Positions 16,850 to 25,722 of a stretch of DNA of 64,000 bases are shown here, one piece after another. The notes beneath the pieces were generated by a model, which saw only the letters and a program-made list of their open reading frames with translations, had not been told where the DNA came from and did not search any database. This stretch comes from Candidatus Rokuibacteriota bacterium. GTDB lineage: Bacteria > Methylomirabilota > Methylomirabilia > Rokubacteriales > CSP1-6. The translations under genes were made by a program, and so were the position numbers. Every line of letters starts with the position of its first letter. Within the stretch, counting starts at the first letter, position 1. The DNA lies in the NCBI GenBank assembly GCA_003221695.1, contig QHSX01000039.1, positions 157,637 through 221,636 of the forward strand, given 5' to 3'.

Positions 16850-17706
16850 CCGCCGAGTTCTGGATCATCCAGACCTTCAACGGCCTCTCGTACGGCGCGC
16901 TCCTGTTCCTGCTCGCGAGCGGGCTCTCGCTGATCTTCGGTGTCATGCGCATCGTCAACCTCGCCCACGGGTCGTACTTCATGCTCGGCGGCTACGTCGG
17001 GCTCTCCGTCGTGTGGCGGACGGGCAGCTTCACGGCTGCGCTCGTCGCGGGCGCCGTGGCGATCGCGTTGATCGGTATCGGCATGGAGCGGCTCTTCCTC
17101 CGGCGGCTCTCCGGCCAGACGCTCGGCCAGGTGCTGATGACGATCGGCTTCGCCCTCATGTTCCAGGACCTGGCGCTCCTGATCTGGGGCGGCGATCCGT
17201 ACACGATCCCGCTGCCGGCCGCGCTCCAGGGGATCGTCACCGCGGGAGCGCTCCGCTTCCCCACCTACCGGATCTTCATCATCGTGGTCGCGACCCTGGT
17301 CGGCGCCGCGCTCTGGATCGTTCTCGACCGGACACGCGTGGGCGCGATGATCCGCGCCGCGGTGGACGATCGCGAGATGGCGCAGGGCGTCGGCATCCAC
17401 GTCCCGGTCGTGTCGCTCGGCGTGTTCGCCCTCGGGGCGGCGCTCGCGGCGCTCGGCGGCGTGATCGGCGGCGGGTTCCTCGGCGTCTATCCCGGCGCCG
17501 ACTTCGAGGTCCTCCCGTACGCATTCGTGGTCGTCATCGTCGGTGGGCTCGGCAGCCTGCCCGGGGCCATGGTCGGGAGCCTCCTCGTCGGGCTGCTCGA
17601 CAACTTCGGCAAGGCGCTCTTCCCCGAGCTCTCCTACTTCACGCTCTTCGCGCCGATGGCGCTGATCCTGGCGCTACGGCCCACGGGCCTCTTCGGCCGC
17701 GCTTGA
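16846..17706 (+). CDS. Branched-chain amino acid ABC transporter permease (LivH-type)
   Basis: QTFNGLSYGALLFLLASGLSLIFGVMRIVNLAHGSYFMLGGYVG. Confidence 0.93.
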   Translation: MTAEFWIIQTFNGLSYGALLFLLASGLSLIFGVMRIVNLAHGSYFMLGGYVGLSVVWRTGSFTAALVAGAVAIALIGIGMERLFLRRLSGQTLGQVLMTIGFALMFQDLALLIWGGDPYTIPLPAALQGIVTAGALRFPTYRIFIIVVATLVGAALWIVLDRTRVGAMIRAAVDDREMAQGVGIHVPVVSLGVFALGAALAALGGVIGGGFLGVYPGADFEVLPYAFVVVIVGGLGSLPGAMVGSLLVGLLDNFGKALFPELSYFTLFAPMALILALRPTGLFGRA

Positions 17707-17744
17707 GGAGCGGAGCTCCGGGTACCTCGCTCGGGCCACCCACG

Positions 17745-18710
17745 GTGAGCTCCGGACTCGCGGCACCCGCTCCAACACTCGACCGCAAGGTCGTCGCCGG
17801 GTTCGCGGCCCTGACCCTCGCCGGCGTTCTCGCGCCGGCGCTCCCGGCCTACCCCCTCACGCTGCTCACGCAGGCGGCGATCGTCGCCGTCCTGGCGATG
17901 AGTCTGGACATCCTCCTCGGCTACACGGGCCTTCCCTCGCTCGGCCACGCCGCCTACTTCGGGATCGCCGCGTACACGGTCGCCATCCTCGCGACCGAGC
18001 GCCAGATGGGCCTCGCGGGATGCCTCGTGGCCGCGCTCCTGCTCGCGACGGCGACGGCCGCCCTCTTCGGCGTCCTCGCGATCCGCGCGACCGGGACGTA
18101 CTTCCTCATGATCACGCTCGCGCTCGGCATGGTCGTCTGGGGCCTCGCCTTCCGCTGGGTCTCGATGACCAAGGGGGACAACGGCATCGCCGGCGTGCCC
18201 CGGCCCGGGCTCGGGCTCGGGTGGAGCCTCGCTGAGCCGCTACCGTTCTTCTACTTCGCGCTCCTGGCGGCGGCGCTCGCCTGGGCGGCGATGGGCGTGC
18301 TCGTGCGCTCGCCGTTCGGGCTCGGGCTCAAAGGCATCCGCGAGAGCGAGTCGCGCATGCGGGCGCTCGGCTACAACGTGTGGCTTCACAAGTATCTCGC
18401 CTTCGTGATCTCGGGCTTCTTCGCCGGGTTCGCGGGCGTTCTCTGGGCGTACTACAACGGCTTCGTGGGGCCCGCGGACGTCCAGCTCGTGACGTCGGTT
18501 GAGACGCTCCTGATGGCGGCGCTCGGCGGCCCGGGCACGCTCGCCGGTTCGGCGCTCGGCGCCGTGGCCATCGTGTTTCTAAAAAATTTCGTCAGCGTGT
18601 ACACGAAACGCTGGCTCTTGATCCTGGGCGCCGTCTACATCGGCGTCATCCTGTGGGCGCCCCGGGGGGTGCTGGGCGCGTTCACCCGGGAGCCCCGCGG
18701 TGCGCGGTGA
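17745..18710 (+). CDS. Branched-chain amino acid ABC transporter permease (LivM-type)
   Basis: MSLDILLGYTGLPSLGHAAYFGIAAYTVAIL...IRATGTYFLMITLALGMVVWG. Confidence 0.93.
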   Translation: MSSGLAAPAPTLDRKVVAGFAALTLAGVLAPALPAYPLTLLTQAAIVAVLAMSLDILLGYTGLPSLGHAAYFGIAAYTVAILATERQMGLAGCLVAALLLATATAALFGVLAIRATGTYFLMITLALGMVVWGLAFRWVSMTKGDNGIAGVPRPGLGLGWSLAEPLPFFYFALLAAALAWAAMGVLVRSPFGLGLKGIRESESRMRALGYNVWLHKYLAFVISGFFAGFAGVLWAYYNGFVGPADVQLVTSVETLLMAALGGPGTLAGSALGAVAIVFLKNFVSVYTKRWLLILGAVYIGVILWAPRGVLGAFTREPRGAR

Positions 18711-18748
18711 GGGCGCCGCCGTATGAGACGCGCAGAGGAGACTCGCCG

Positions 18749-20005
18749 ATGAAGATGAAGGTGATCCTCGTCCGCACGCTCGCCGCCGGTCTCAACGTGG
18801 CGCTCGCCACGACGCTCGCCGTTCCGCCGACGGCGCATGCCCAGGGCGGGCCCATCAAGATTGGTCTCCTGGCGCCGCTCACCGGCGCCGCGTCGGCGCT
18901 CGGCAAGGACATGCTGAACGGGACCGAGCTCTATCTGGATGGCATCGGCTTCCAGGCGGCCGGGCGGAAGGTCGAGCTGATCGTGGAGGACACGGAGGGA
19001 AACACGGCGACCGCGCTCACCAAGGCGCGAAAGCTCGTCGAACAGGACAAGGTGCACGTCCTGACCGGTGGGCTGCTCGCCTCGACGGGCTACGCGCTCC
19101 ATCCCCTCGCCGAGGCCCAGCGGATCCCGACGACGTACCCGGTCATGTCCTCCGACGACCTCACCCAGCGGAAGCCGGCGAAGTGGGTCGTGCGGACCGG
19201 CTGGAACTCGAGCCAGTCCATGCACGTCTTCGGCGAGTGGGTGGCCAAGACGCTCAAGTACAAGAGGATCGTCACGATCGGCCTCGACTACGCGTTCGGC
19301 TGGGAATCGGTCGGCGGCTTCCAGCGCACCTTCGAGGACAACGGCGGCCAAGTCATCCAGAAGATCTGGACGCCGCTCAACACCAACGACTTCGCGCCGT
19401 TCGTCACGCAGATCAAGCGGGAGGCCGACGCCGTCTTCGCGGTCTTCTTCGGGCGCGCGGCCCTGCAATTCGTGAAGCAGTACGAGACGGCCGGCCTCAA
19501 GGGTCGGGTGCCGCTGCTCGGGAACGGCACGACGACGGACGAGTCCGTGCTGCCGCAGATGGGCGACGAGGCCCTCGGGATCATGACCGCGCTCCACTAC
19601 TCGGCGGCGCTCGACAACCCGGCCAACCAAAAGTTCGCGAAGGCCTTCGAGGCCAAGGCCGGTAAGATCCCCTCCTACTACGCCGAGACCTGCTACACCA
19701 ACGCGCGGTGGATCGTCGAGGCCGTGAAGGCGATCGGCGGCCGGGTCGAGGACCGCGAGGCGCTGCTCGCCGCGCTCCGTCGGGTGGAGCTCCGCGACTT
19801 TCCGCGCGGCCCGGTGTCCATCGACCGCTGGGGCAATCCCGTCCAGAACATCTACGTCCGCAGGGTCGACAAGGTCGGCGGCAAGCTGCAGAATTCCGTG
19901 ATCGCGACGTTCCCCGCCGTGAGCCAGTTCTGGAAGTACGACCCCGACGAGTATCTGAAACAGCCGCTCTACACGCGCGACCATCCACCGTGCCCACACT
20001 GTTGA
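18749..20005 (+). CDS. Branched-chain amino acid-type ABC transporter substrate-binding protein, ends PPCPHC
   Basis: GPIKIGLLAPLTGAASALGKDMLNGTELYLD...; within the liv operon. Confidence 0.92.
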   Translation: MKMKVILVRTLAAGLNVALATTLAVPPTAHAQGGPIKIGLLAPLTGAASALGKDMLNGTELYLDGIGFQAAGRKVELIVEDTEGNTATALTKARKLVEQDKVHVLTGGLLASTGYALHPLAEAQRIPTTYPVMSSDDLTQRKPAKWVVRTGWNSSQSMHVFGEWVAKTLKYKRIVTIGLDYAFGWESVGGFQRTFEDNGGQVIQKIWTPLNTNDFAPFVTQIKREADAVFAVFFGRAALQFVKQYETAGLKGRVPLLGNGTTTDESVLPQMGDEALGIMTALHYSAALDNPANQKFAKAFEAKAGKIPSYYAETCYTNARWIVEAVKAIGGRVEDREALLAALRRVELRDFPRGPVSIDRWGNPVQNIYVRRVDKVGGKLQNSVIATFPAVSQFWKYDPDEYLKQPLYTRDHPPCPHC

Positions 20006-20095
20006 TGGCCGTGCGAGCCGAGCGGCGCCCGCCGCGGGGCCGGGGGAGGCCCCCGAGACCCGTGCTTCTGGGCGTTGTGGCTGCGGCGAGCGGAT

Positions 20096-20896
20096 ATGGA
20101 CCAGACCCGCGTCATGAGAGCTAGCGTGGTCGAGGAGGCCTCCCCCGGCCCCGCGACGGGGTACGCGCTCGAGCTCCGGTCCGTCTCGAAGGCGTTCGGT
20201 GGCCTCCGCGCGGTGGACGACGTCGCCCTCGCCGTGCGCGCGGGCGAGCGCCGCGCGCTCATCGGTCCCAACGGCGCGGGCAAGACGACGCTCTTCAACG
20301 TGATCTCGGGCGAGCTCCCCGCTTCGTCGGGAACGATCATGCTCTTCGGCCGCGACGTGACGCGCGCGGCGGTCCACCGGCGCGCGGCGCTCGGGCTCGC
20401 GCGGACGTTCCAGATCACCAACGTTTTCCCGAGCCTCACCGTGCTCGAGAACTGTCTGCTCGCCGTCCAGGCGCTCTCGCCCGTCAAGCTCGCGATGCAC
20501 CGTCCGCTCGGTCGCTACGCCGACCTCCACGCGCACGCGCGGACAACGCTCGAGGCGGTCGGCCTCGGCGGCCGCGCGGGCGCCATCGTGCAGCACCTCT
20601 CACACGGCGAGCAACGCCAGCTCGAGATCGCGCTCGCCCTCGCGGGCCGCCCGCGCGTCCTCCTGCTCGACGAGCCCACCGCCGGCCTCTCCCCCGCGGA
20701 GTCCCAGCTGATGGCGGGCCTCATCAAGCGCCTGGACCCCGCGATGACGGTGCTCATGATCGAGCACGACATGGACATCGCGCTCGAGATCGTCCAGCAC
20801 GTCACCGTGCTCCACTACGGGCGCGTGATCGCCGACGGCACGCGCGAGGCCGTGAAGGCGAATCCGCTGGTGCGCGAGATCTACCTCGGCGCGTGA
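20096..20896 (+). CDS. ABC transporter ATP-binding protein (LivG-type)
   Basis: LIGPNGAGKTTLFNVISGELPASSG...LSHGEQRQLEIALALAGRPRVLLLDEPTAGLSPAE. Confidence 0.94.
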   Translation: MDQTRVMRASVVEEASPGPATGYALELRSVSKAFGGLRAVDDVALAVRAGERRALIGPNGAGKTTLFNVISGELPASSGTIMLFGRDVTRAAVHRRAALGLARTFQITNVFPSLTVLENCLLAVQALSPVKLAMHRPLGRYADLHAHARTTLEAVGLGGRAGAIVQHLSHGEQRQLEIALALAGRPRVLLLDEPTAGLSPAESQLMAGLIKRLDPAMTVLMIEHDMDIALEIVQHVTVLHYGRVIADGTREAVKANPLVREIYLGA

Positions 20897-20903
20897 ACCG
20901 ACG

Positions 20904-21599
20904 ATGCTCGAGCTGAGCGACCTCCACACGTACTACGGCGAGAGCCACGTCCTCCAGGGCCTCACGCTCTCCGTCCGGCCGGGCGAGATCGTCACGATCC
21001 TCGGCCGGAACGGAATGGGCAAGACCACACTCATGCGCTCGATCATCGGCTTCACGCCGCCGCGGCGCGGCCGGGTGTGCTTCAAGGGCGACGACGTCAC
21101 GCGCTGGCCGCCCTTCCGCATGGTCGAGCACGGCATGGCGCTCGTGCCCCAGGGCCGACGGGTCTTCGCGTCGCTGACGGTTCGCGAGAATCTCGAGGTG
21201 GCCCGCCAGTCCCGGACGGGTCAGTGGACGCTCCCGCGCGTTCTGGAGCTGTTTCCGCGCCTCGGCGACCGCGCCACGAACCGTGCGAACAAGCTCTCGG
21301 GCGGCGAGCAGCAGATGCTCGCCATCGGGCGCGCGCTGATGAGCGACCCCGATCTGCTCCTGATGGACGAGCCGACCGAGGGGCTCGCGCCCCTGCTGGT
21401 TCGCGAGGTCGGCCGCGTGATCGCCGGGCTCAAGCGCGAGGGGCTCTCGATCCTGCTCGTCGAGCAGAACCTGCCGCTCGCGCTCTCCGTGGCCGACCGG
21501 GTCCACATCCTGAGCCGCGGCCAGATCGTGCACTCGTCGGGTCCGGCGGAGCTGATGGCGAACGAAACGGTCAAGGCCCGCTATCTCGGCGTCGCCTAG
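20904..21599 (+). CDS. ABC transporter ATP-binding protein (LivF-type)
   Basis: ILGRNGMGKTTLMRSIIG...LSGGEQQMLAIGRALMSDPDLLLMDEPTEGLAP. Confidence 0.95.
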   Translation: MLELSDLHTYYGESHVLQGLTLSVRPGEIVTILGRNGMGKTTLMRSIIGFTPPRRGRVCFKGDDVTRWPPFRMVEHGMALVPQGRRVFASLTVRENLEVARQSRTGQWTLPRVLELFPRLGDRATNRANKLSGGEQQMLAIGRALMSDPDLLLMDEPTEGLAPLLVREVGRVIAGLKREGLSILLVEQNLPLALSVADRVHILSRGQIVHSSGPAELMANETVKARYLGVA

Positions 21600-21610
21600 A
21601 AAGGCGGAGG

Positions 21611-21627
21611 GGGCCTCGACGGCCCCG
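21611..21627. terminator. GC hairpin after livF-type gene (GGGGCC-tcgac-GGCCCC); no U-tract
   Basis: Direct reading. Confidence 0.35.
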
Positions 21628-21781
21628 GGTGCGATCCCCATGTTAACCGTGAAGTTCTCCAGGGTCATCGGGGATTGACAGACGTTCAGGGCGTGATCGG
21701 CCGGAGGCAGGCGCGCGACGGGCCGCGGGACCGCAGACCCCGGCCCTTCCGTTGGTAGTGGGTCAGTTTTGAGATGCCCGA

Positions 21782-21970
21782 TCAGTACGTCGACATGCCA
21801 GAGCGGATTCGCTCTACAAGGTAAAGCACGAAATAGAGCGTGCCCCATGCGATCAGCGCCGCAGCGCCGGCGACCGTTACGCGCCTTTTTTGCCCAAGTT
21901 CGCTGACCACCGATGGCAGCATAGCGTACCGCGAGCTCGTCGCACTCCAGGCCCGATTCATTTCAGCCAC
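21782..21970 (-). CDS. Small single-TM hypothetical protein
   Basis: GTG start; VTVAGAAALIAWGTLYFVLYLVERI TM segment; start overlaps the stop of the upstream small ORF. Confidence 0.35.
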   Translation of the reverse strand: MAEMNRAWSATSSRYAMLPSVVSELGQKRRVTVAGAAALIAWGTLYFVLYLVERIRSGMSTY

Positions 21971-22223
21971 GCCCCGCCGCCGCTCGATGCTGCGCGCTGA
22001 TCTGGCGAGCCTGCCTCCTGATCCTGCGAGCCCTGATGGCCTCTCGGCTGAGGAGGCTAATCAACCTCAGAACCTTGTCCGTCGTGAGGTCCGAGTAGCG
22101 ATTGGCTGGCGACCTTTCCCAATTCCGATAGATTGACGGCCCGGCAGGGATCGCCCCGAGCCATGTGAGGCTAACCTTGCCCTCGAAGACGCTGATGTGG
22201 ATGTTGTTCACGCGATTCGTCAT
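21963..22223 (-). CDS. Small hypothetical protein
   Basis: MTNRVNNIHISVFEGKVSLTWLGAIPAGPSIYRNWERSPANRYSDLTTDKVLRLISLL; no family recognised. Confidence 0.35.
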   Translation of the reverse strand: MTNRVNNIHISVFEGKVSLTWLGAIPAGPSIYRNWERSPANRYSDLTTDKVLRLISLLSREAIRARRIRRQARQISAQHRAAAGRG

Positions 22224-22362
22224 CCCTCACTCCGTGCCGCCGAGTCTCGCACGCTAGGAGTGTCGATTGGAAGGGCCCCGCCGCTCTCATTTCGCGCCGA
22301 CGGTCAAACCGACGACCGCCCGGCGGGGGATCTCGGGGCCGCGCCCGTGCTACGCTGCCGGC

Positions 22363-22905
22363 GTGAGCGCCTTCGACTGGCGAGCGTTTCTCGAGGCCGT
22401 CTGGTCCAGCTGGTGGCACCTGATGACTTCCGCCGCCGGCGTTGCGATGACGGTCATCGGGATCCGGAGAGGACGGGAGACGAGCGGGAAGATTTTCCTG
22501 GGCGTCGGGCTGTTCTTCCTGTTAGTCGCCCTCGGCGGAATCTGGAGCGATGAGCACAACCTCCGGACCGCCCTCGAACACCGGCTAGACGGCCGGGACT
22601 TCGCGATCCGCAAGGCGGGGGAGTACGGGCCGCTGGTTCAAGAGGGATGGAAGCGGCAGGTCGAGTGGATCGAGGGGCAGAAGCACCCGACGGCGCCGCA
22701 AGAGGCGGAGGGTTGGCGGACGAGGGTCCGTCAGAGACTCGACGACGACTTCGGGGTCGACGCCGCCAACCGGTTCAACATCGGCGCGGCGCAATTTCCG
22801 GCGAGCCCGCTGTTCGACCACATCCGCCGCGTCCAAGAACTCAGCCTGATCGTTCAGGAGATCCGGCGCGGCGACCTGCGCCCGCTCTCGAAACCCCGAC
22901 AGTGA
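22363..22905 (+). CDS. Hypothetical membrane protein
   Basis: GTG start VSAFDWRAFLEAVWSSWWHLMTSAAGVAMTVIG...IFLGVGLFFLLVALGGIW; two TM segments. Confidence 0.5.
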   Translation: MSAFDWRAFLEAVWSSWWHLMTSAAGVAMTVIGIRRGRETSGKIFLGVGLFFLLVALGGIWSDEHNLRTALEHRLDGRDFAIRKAGEYGPLVQEGWKRQVEWIEGQKHPTAPQEAEGWRTRVRQRLDDDFGVDAANRFNIGAAQFPASPLFDHIRRVQELSLIVQEIRRGDLRPLSKPRQ

Positions 22906-22934
22906 GGAGCGCGAGAGGAGCCGAGCGAACGAAG

Positions 22935-23102
22935 ATGATCCAGATCCTGCCCTCGGGGAAGCCCGAGGGCTTGCCGTTCGCGCTCATCGGGCTCGACGAC
23001 GAGGGCCGCGTGTGGTACGGCACCTTCGAGTACGGGGGAAAGACGCCCGACGGCGGCCCCGCGGCGGTCCTCTGGCGCCGCGTCGAAGGCGACTACCGCT
23101 GA
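22935..23102 (+). CDS. Small hypothetical protein (55 aa)
   Basis: MIQILPSGKPEGLPFALIGLDDEGRVWYGTFEYGGKTPDGGPAAVLWRRVEGDYR. Confidence 0.5.
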   Translation: MIQILPSGKPEGLPFALIGLDDEGRVWYGTFEYGGKTPDGGPAAVLWRRVEGDYR

Positions 23103-23140
23103 CTGGCCAAGCCGCACTCCCGGCCCTCGCGGCGCTGGTC

Positions 23141-23494
23141 CTCGTGGCCCTCAGGTGGGCGGTCCTCGTCGGCGCTTTCCTGGTCGCGCTCTACCTGCTC
23201 GTGCGCTTCGTGAAGTGGGCGTGGACGGACGAGCCCGACGCCCCGCGGCGGGAGGAGTCGCCGAAGTTGCCGCGGACCGCTGGGCAGTGGGGGGAGTTGC
23301 TGGACGCCGCCACCGGGCACACCAACGACGGAAGGCCGATCTGCCAAAGGTGCGGCGTGCCGATCCCGGTAGGCGAGGGAATCCGCCTCAACGACGAGGA
23401 GAAGAAGGCGCTCGCTCGGAGCCGACGGGTCGAGTCCCTGCCCGGCGCCTTCAGGCACGCGAGCGAGGACGACTGCCGCCCCAGATCGAACTGA
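23141..23494 (+). CDS. Hypothetical TM protein with a CxxC pair (start uncertain)
   Basis: LRWAVLVGAFLVALYLLVRFVKWAW...GRPICQRCGVPIPVGEGIRLNDEEKKALARS. Confidence 0.4.
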   Translation, partial: LVALRWAVLVGAFLVALYLLVRFVKWAWTDEPDAPRREESPKLPRTAGQWGELLDAATGHTNDGRPICQRCGVPIPVGEGIRLNDEEKKALARSRRVESLPGAFRHASEDDCRPRSN

Positions 23495-23498
23495 GGCG

Positions 23499-23864
23499 TT
23501 AGGGTAGGGACAACCGCAGAGGCGGATAGTACGAGAGCCGGTAGCGCATCGAGCCGACCGTGACGGTTTCCCGGGTGTCGGCGATCGACGCGTTAGTCCC
23601 GGTGGGCGTCGCCGAGCTGGCCTGCTCAACCTGAACCGAGACCGCGACCCCGTGCTCGCGGGGCGCGTCGTCCTGATCCGGCGCGAGCGCCCGCGGGCGC
23701 GCCCACTCGGACTCCTGGCTGGTCCTCCACTTCCCCGCCTCGGACCCGGCCGTCACGACCTGTTGGATGGTCGGTCCCGCGGCGCCGCACACCCCCAAGA
23801 TCCCCAGCCCCACGACGATCGGCTTCACGGTGCTCTCGTTCATCAGCGTCTCTCCCTTTTCCAC
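23499..23864 (-). CDS. Hypothetical protein with N-terminal hydrophobic segment
   Basis: MEKGETLMNESTVKPIVVGLGILGVCGAAGPTIQQVVTAG; no family recognised. Confidence 0.35.
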   Translation of the reverse strand: MEKGETLMNESTVKPIVVGLGILGVCGAAGPTIQQVVTAGSEAGKWRTSQESEWARPRALAPDQDDAPREHGVAVSVQVEQASSATPTGTNASIADTRETVTVGSMRYRLSYYPPLRLSLP

Positions 23865-24031
23865 CCCTTAACACGAGCACAACATCGTCCGGGCGGTCAT
23901 TGGGGCAGCGACAGGATCACGGTGACGCCGCTCACCCGGGGCTGGAGGATCAAAGGGGCGGCCCTCCCCGAGCGAATCCTTGGCGATCAGGCCAACATGA
24001 GTCCTCAGCTCCCTCCGAAACCTCCCCCAGG

Positions 24032-24066
24032 ATTCGAGTGCGCCGGCAAAGCCGGCGCTCGAACGG
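24032..24066. repeat. Interspersed palindromic repeat, short copy (outer arms only)
   Basis: ATTCGAGTGCGCCGGC-AAA-GCCGGCGCTCGAACGG; shares the GCCGGCGCTCGAA end with copies at 14.8 and 60.4 kb. Confidence 0.5.
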
Positions 24067-24082
24067 CGGCGATTCCGCGGCG

Positions 24083-25084
24083 CTACCTGGTGCTGACGAT
24101 CCGATCCCAGAGCTCCGCGTACTGCTTCTGGTACAGCGGCCACACCTTCTCCTCGGCGACCTTGCGGAAGGCGGCCACGTCGCTCGCGTTGACCTTCATG
24201 CCCTTCGCCTCGAGGATCTCCCTGGCCCTCTCGAGGTTGTCGACGCTCTCGGTCGCCTCGCGCACCTTCGCCTGCGCCTCTCGCGAGACCTCCGTCAACA
24301 GCTTCTGCGCCTCGGGCGTCAGGCTCTTCCACATGTCGAGGTTCATCACGACCAGCGACGGCCCGTAGTTGTGGAAGGTCATCGAGGCATACCTGGACAC
24401 CTCGTAGATCTTGAGCGCGTTGATGTTCACGATCGGCAGGTCCGCGCCGTCGATCACGCCCTGCTGCGCGGCCGGGACGACCTCGGACCAGGACATGGGC
24501 ACCGCGTTCGCGCCGAGGCCGTTCACGGTGTCGGCGAAGACCTTGCCCTGTTGCACGCGCAGCTTGAGGCCCTTGAGGTCGTCGGGCTTCGCGATGGGCC
24601 GCTTGTTGTTCCAGAAGTGACGGAAGCCATAGTCGAAGAAGAGGAGGATCTTGAGCCGGTACTTCCGCTGGAACTGCTCGTCGAGGCTCCTTCCAATCTC
24701 GCCGTTGAACATCTTGTAGGCGTGCGCGTAGTCGCGGACCAGGTACGGCACGAGGAACACGCCCAGCTCGGGGAACACGGTGGACGCCGCACCCGAGGGG
24801 CTGCCGATCGCGACGTTTCCCGACTTCACCGCGTCCATGATCTCGAGCTCCTTGTTGAGGAGCGTGCCGCCGTGGAACACCACGGTCAGCGTCGCGTGCG
24901 AGCGCCGCGTGACCTCCTCGGCCATCCACTTGAACGCGACCGCGCCGGACTCGGGCGGCGCGAGGATGTAGGCGAAATCGAGCTTCTGGGGCTTCGCCTG
25001 GGCGAGGACCGGGGTCCCGCTGCCGGCGGCGACCAGGCTCACCACGAACGCCACGACCACACCCCCAAGGACGACCCGGACCAT
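24083..25084 (-). CDS. TRAP transporter substrate-binding protein (DctP-like)
   Basis: AFKWMAEEVTRRSHATLTVVFHGGTLLNKELEIMDAVKSGNVAIG...GLKLRVQQGKVFADTVNGLGANAVPMSWSEVVPAAQQGVIDGAD. Confidence 0.92.
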   Translation of the reverse strand: MVRVVLGGVVVAFVVSLVAAGSGTPVLAQAKPQKLDFAYILAPPESGAVAFKWMAEEVTRRSHATLTVVFHGGTLLNKELEIMDAVKSGNVAIGSPSGAASTVFPELGVFLVPYLVRDYAHAYKMFNGEIGRSLDEQFQRKYRLKILLFFDYGFRHFWNNKRPIAKPDDLKGLKLRVQQGKVFADTVNGLGANAVPMSWSEVVPAAQQGVIDGADLPIVNINALKIYEVSRYASMTFHNYGPSLVVMNLDMWKSLTPEAQKLLTEVSREAQAKVREATESVDNLERAREILEAKGMKVNASDVAAFRKVAEEKVWPLYQKQYAELWDRIVSTR

Positions 25085-25197
25085 AGACCCTCCTCTCACC
25101 GGGCGCGCCGGCGCCGTCTATCCCGCCCCTTTTGGCGCACGATGTCAAGCAGCTCGCGGCTTGACAACGCGCGGCGTGCGCCCGTACGATCCGCGCG

Positions 25198-25719
25198 TTG
25201 ACGCGCCTCCGCTGGATCGCCAGGGTCCCCGAGCTCGTCGTCACCGTCCTCATGCTCATCGCGATGATCGACATGCTGGCGGGCGTCTTCCTCCGTTACG
25301 TGATGACGCAGCTGACCGCGCGCTTCGACTTGCCGCGTGTCGATTTCTTCTGGGTGGAGGAAGTCGGCGAGTACGCGCTCAGCTGGATGACCTTCATCGG
25401 CGCCGCGCTCGGGATCCCGCGCGGCACGCACTTCGCAGTCCACCTGCTGATCGACCGATTCCCGGCGAGCGTGCGCCGGTGGGTCCTCGGGGCCCACTAC
25501 GCGACGATCGCGGCGTTCGGCCTGGTCGTCGCGGTCTTCGGCTGGCAGGTTGCCGAGCTGAACAGCCAATCCGTCTCCCCCGCCCTCGGTCTGAACCTCC
25601 GCTGGATCTACCTGTCGGCGGTCGTTGGCGGCGTGCTCATGAGCGTCTACAGCCTCGTCGCACTGCGGAACGCCTGGCGGGGCCACGCGCCGGGGTTCGG
25701 CGTGGTCGAGGACGTCTGA
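25198..25719 (+). CDS. TRAP transporter small permease (DctQ-like)
   Basis: FFWVEEVGEYALSWMTFIGAALGIPRGTHFAVHLLIDRFP. Confidence 0.88.
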   Translation: MTRLRWIARVPELVVTVLMLIAMIDMLAGVFLRYVMTQLTARFDLPRVDFFWVEEVGEYALSWMTFIGAALGIPRGTHFAVHLLIDRFPASVRRWVLGAHYATIAAFGLVVAVFGWQVAELNSQSVSPALGLNLRWIYLSAVVGGVLMSVYSLVALRNAWRGHAPGFGVVEDV

Positions 25720-25722
25720 GCC

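Noticed and set aside
20003-20005. TGA directly after the C-terminal CPHC of the binding protein as a Sec codon
   Set aside because: No conserved coding sequence or hairpin at the right distance after it; paralogs end with different stop codons (TAA at 31010), so it is a true stop.
21752-21782. IS21-family transposon end
   Set aside because: Only a short resemblance from memory; no IstA/IstB coding sequence or inverted partner seen, so not listed as a mobile element feature.
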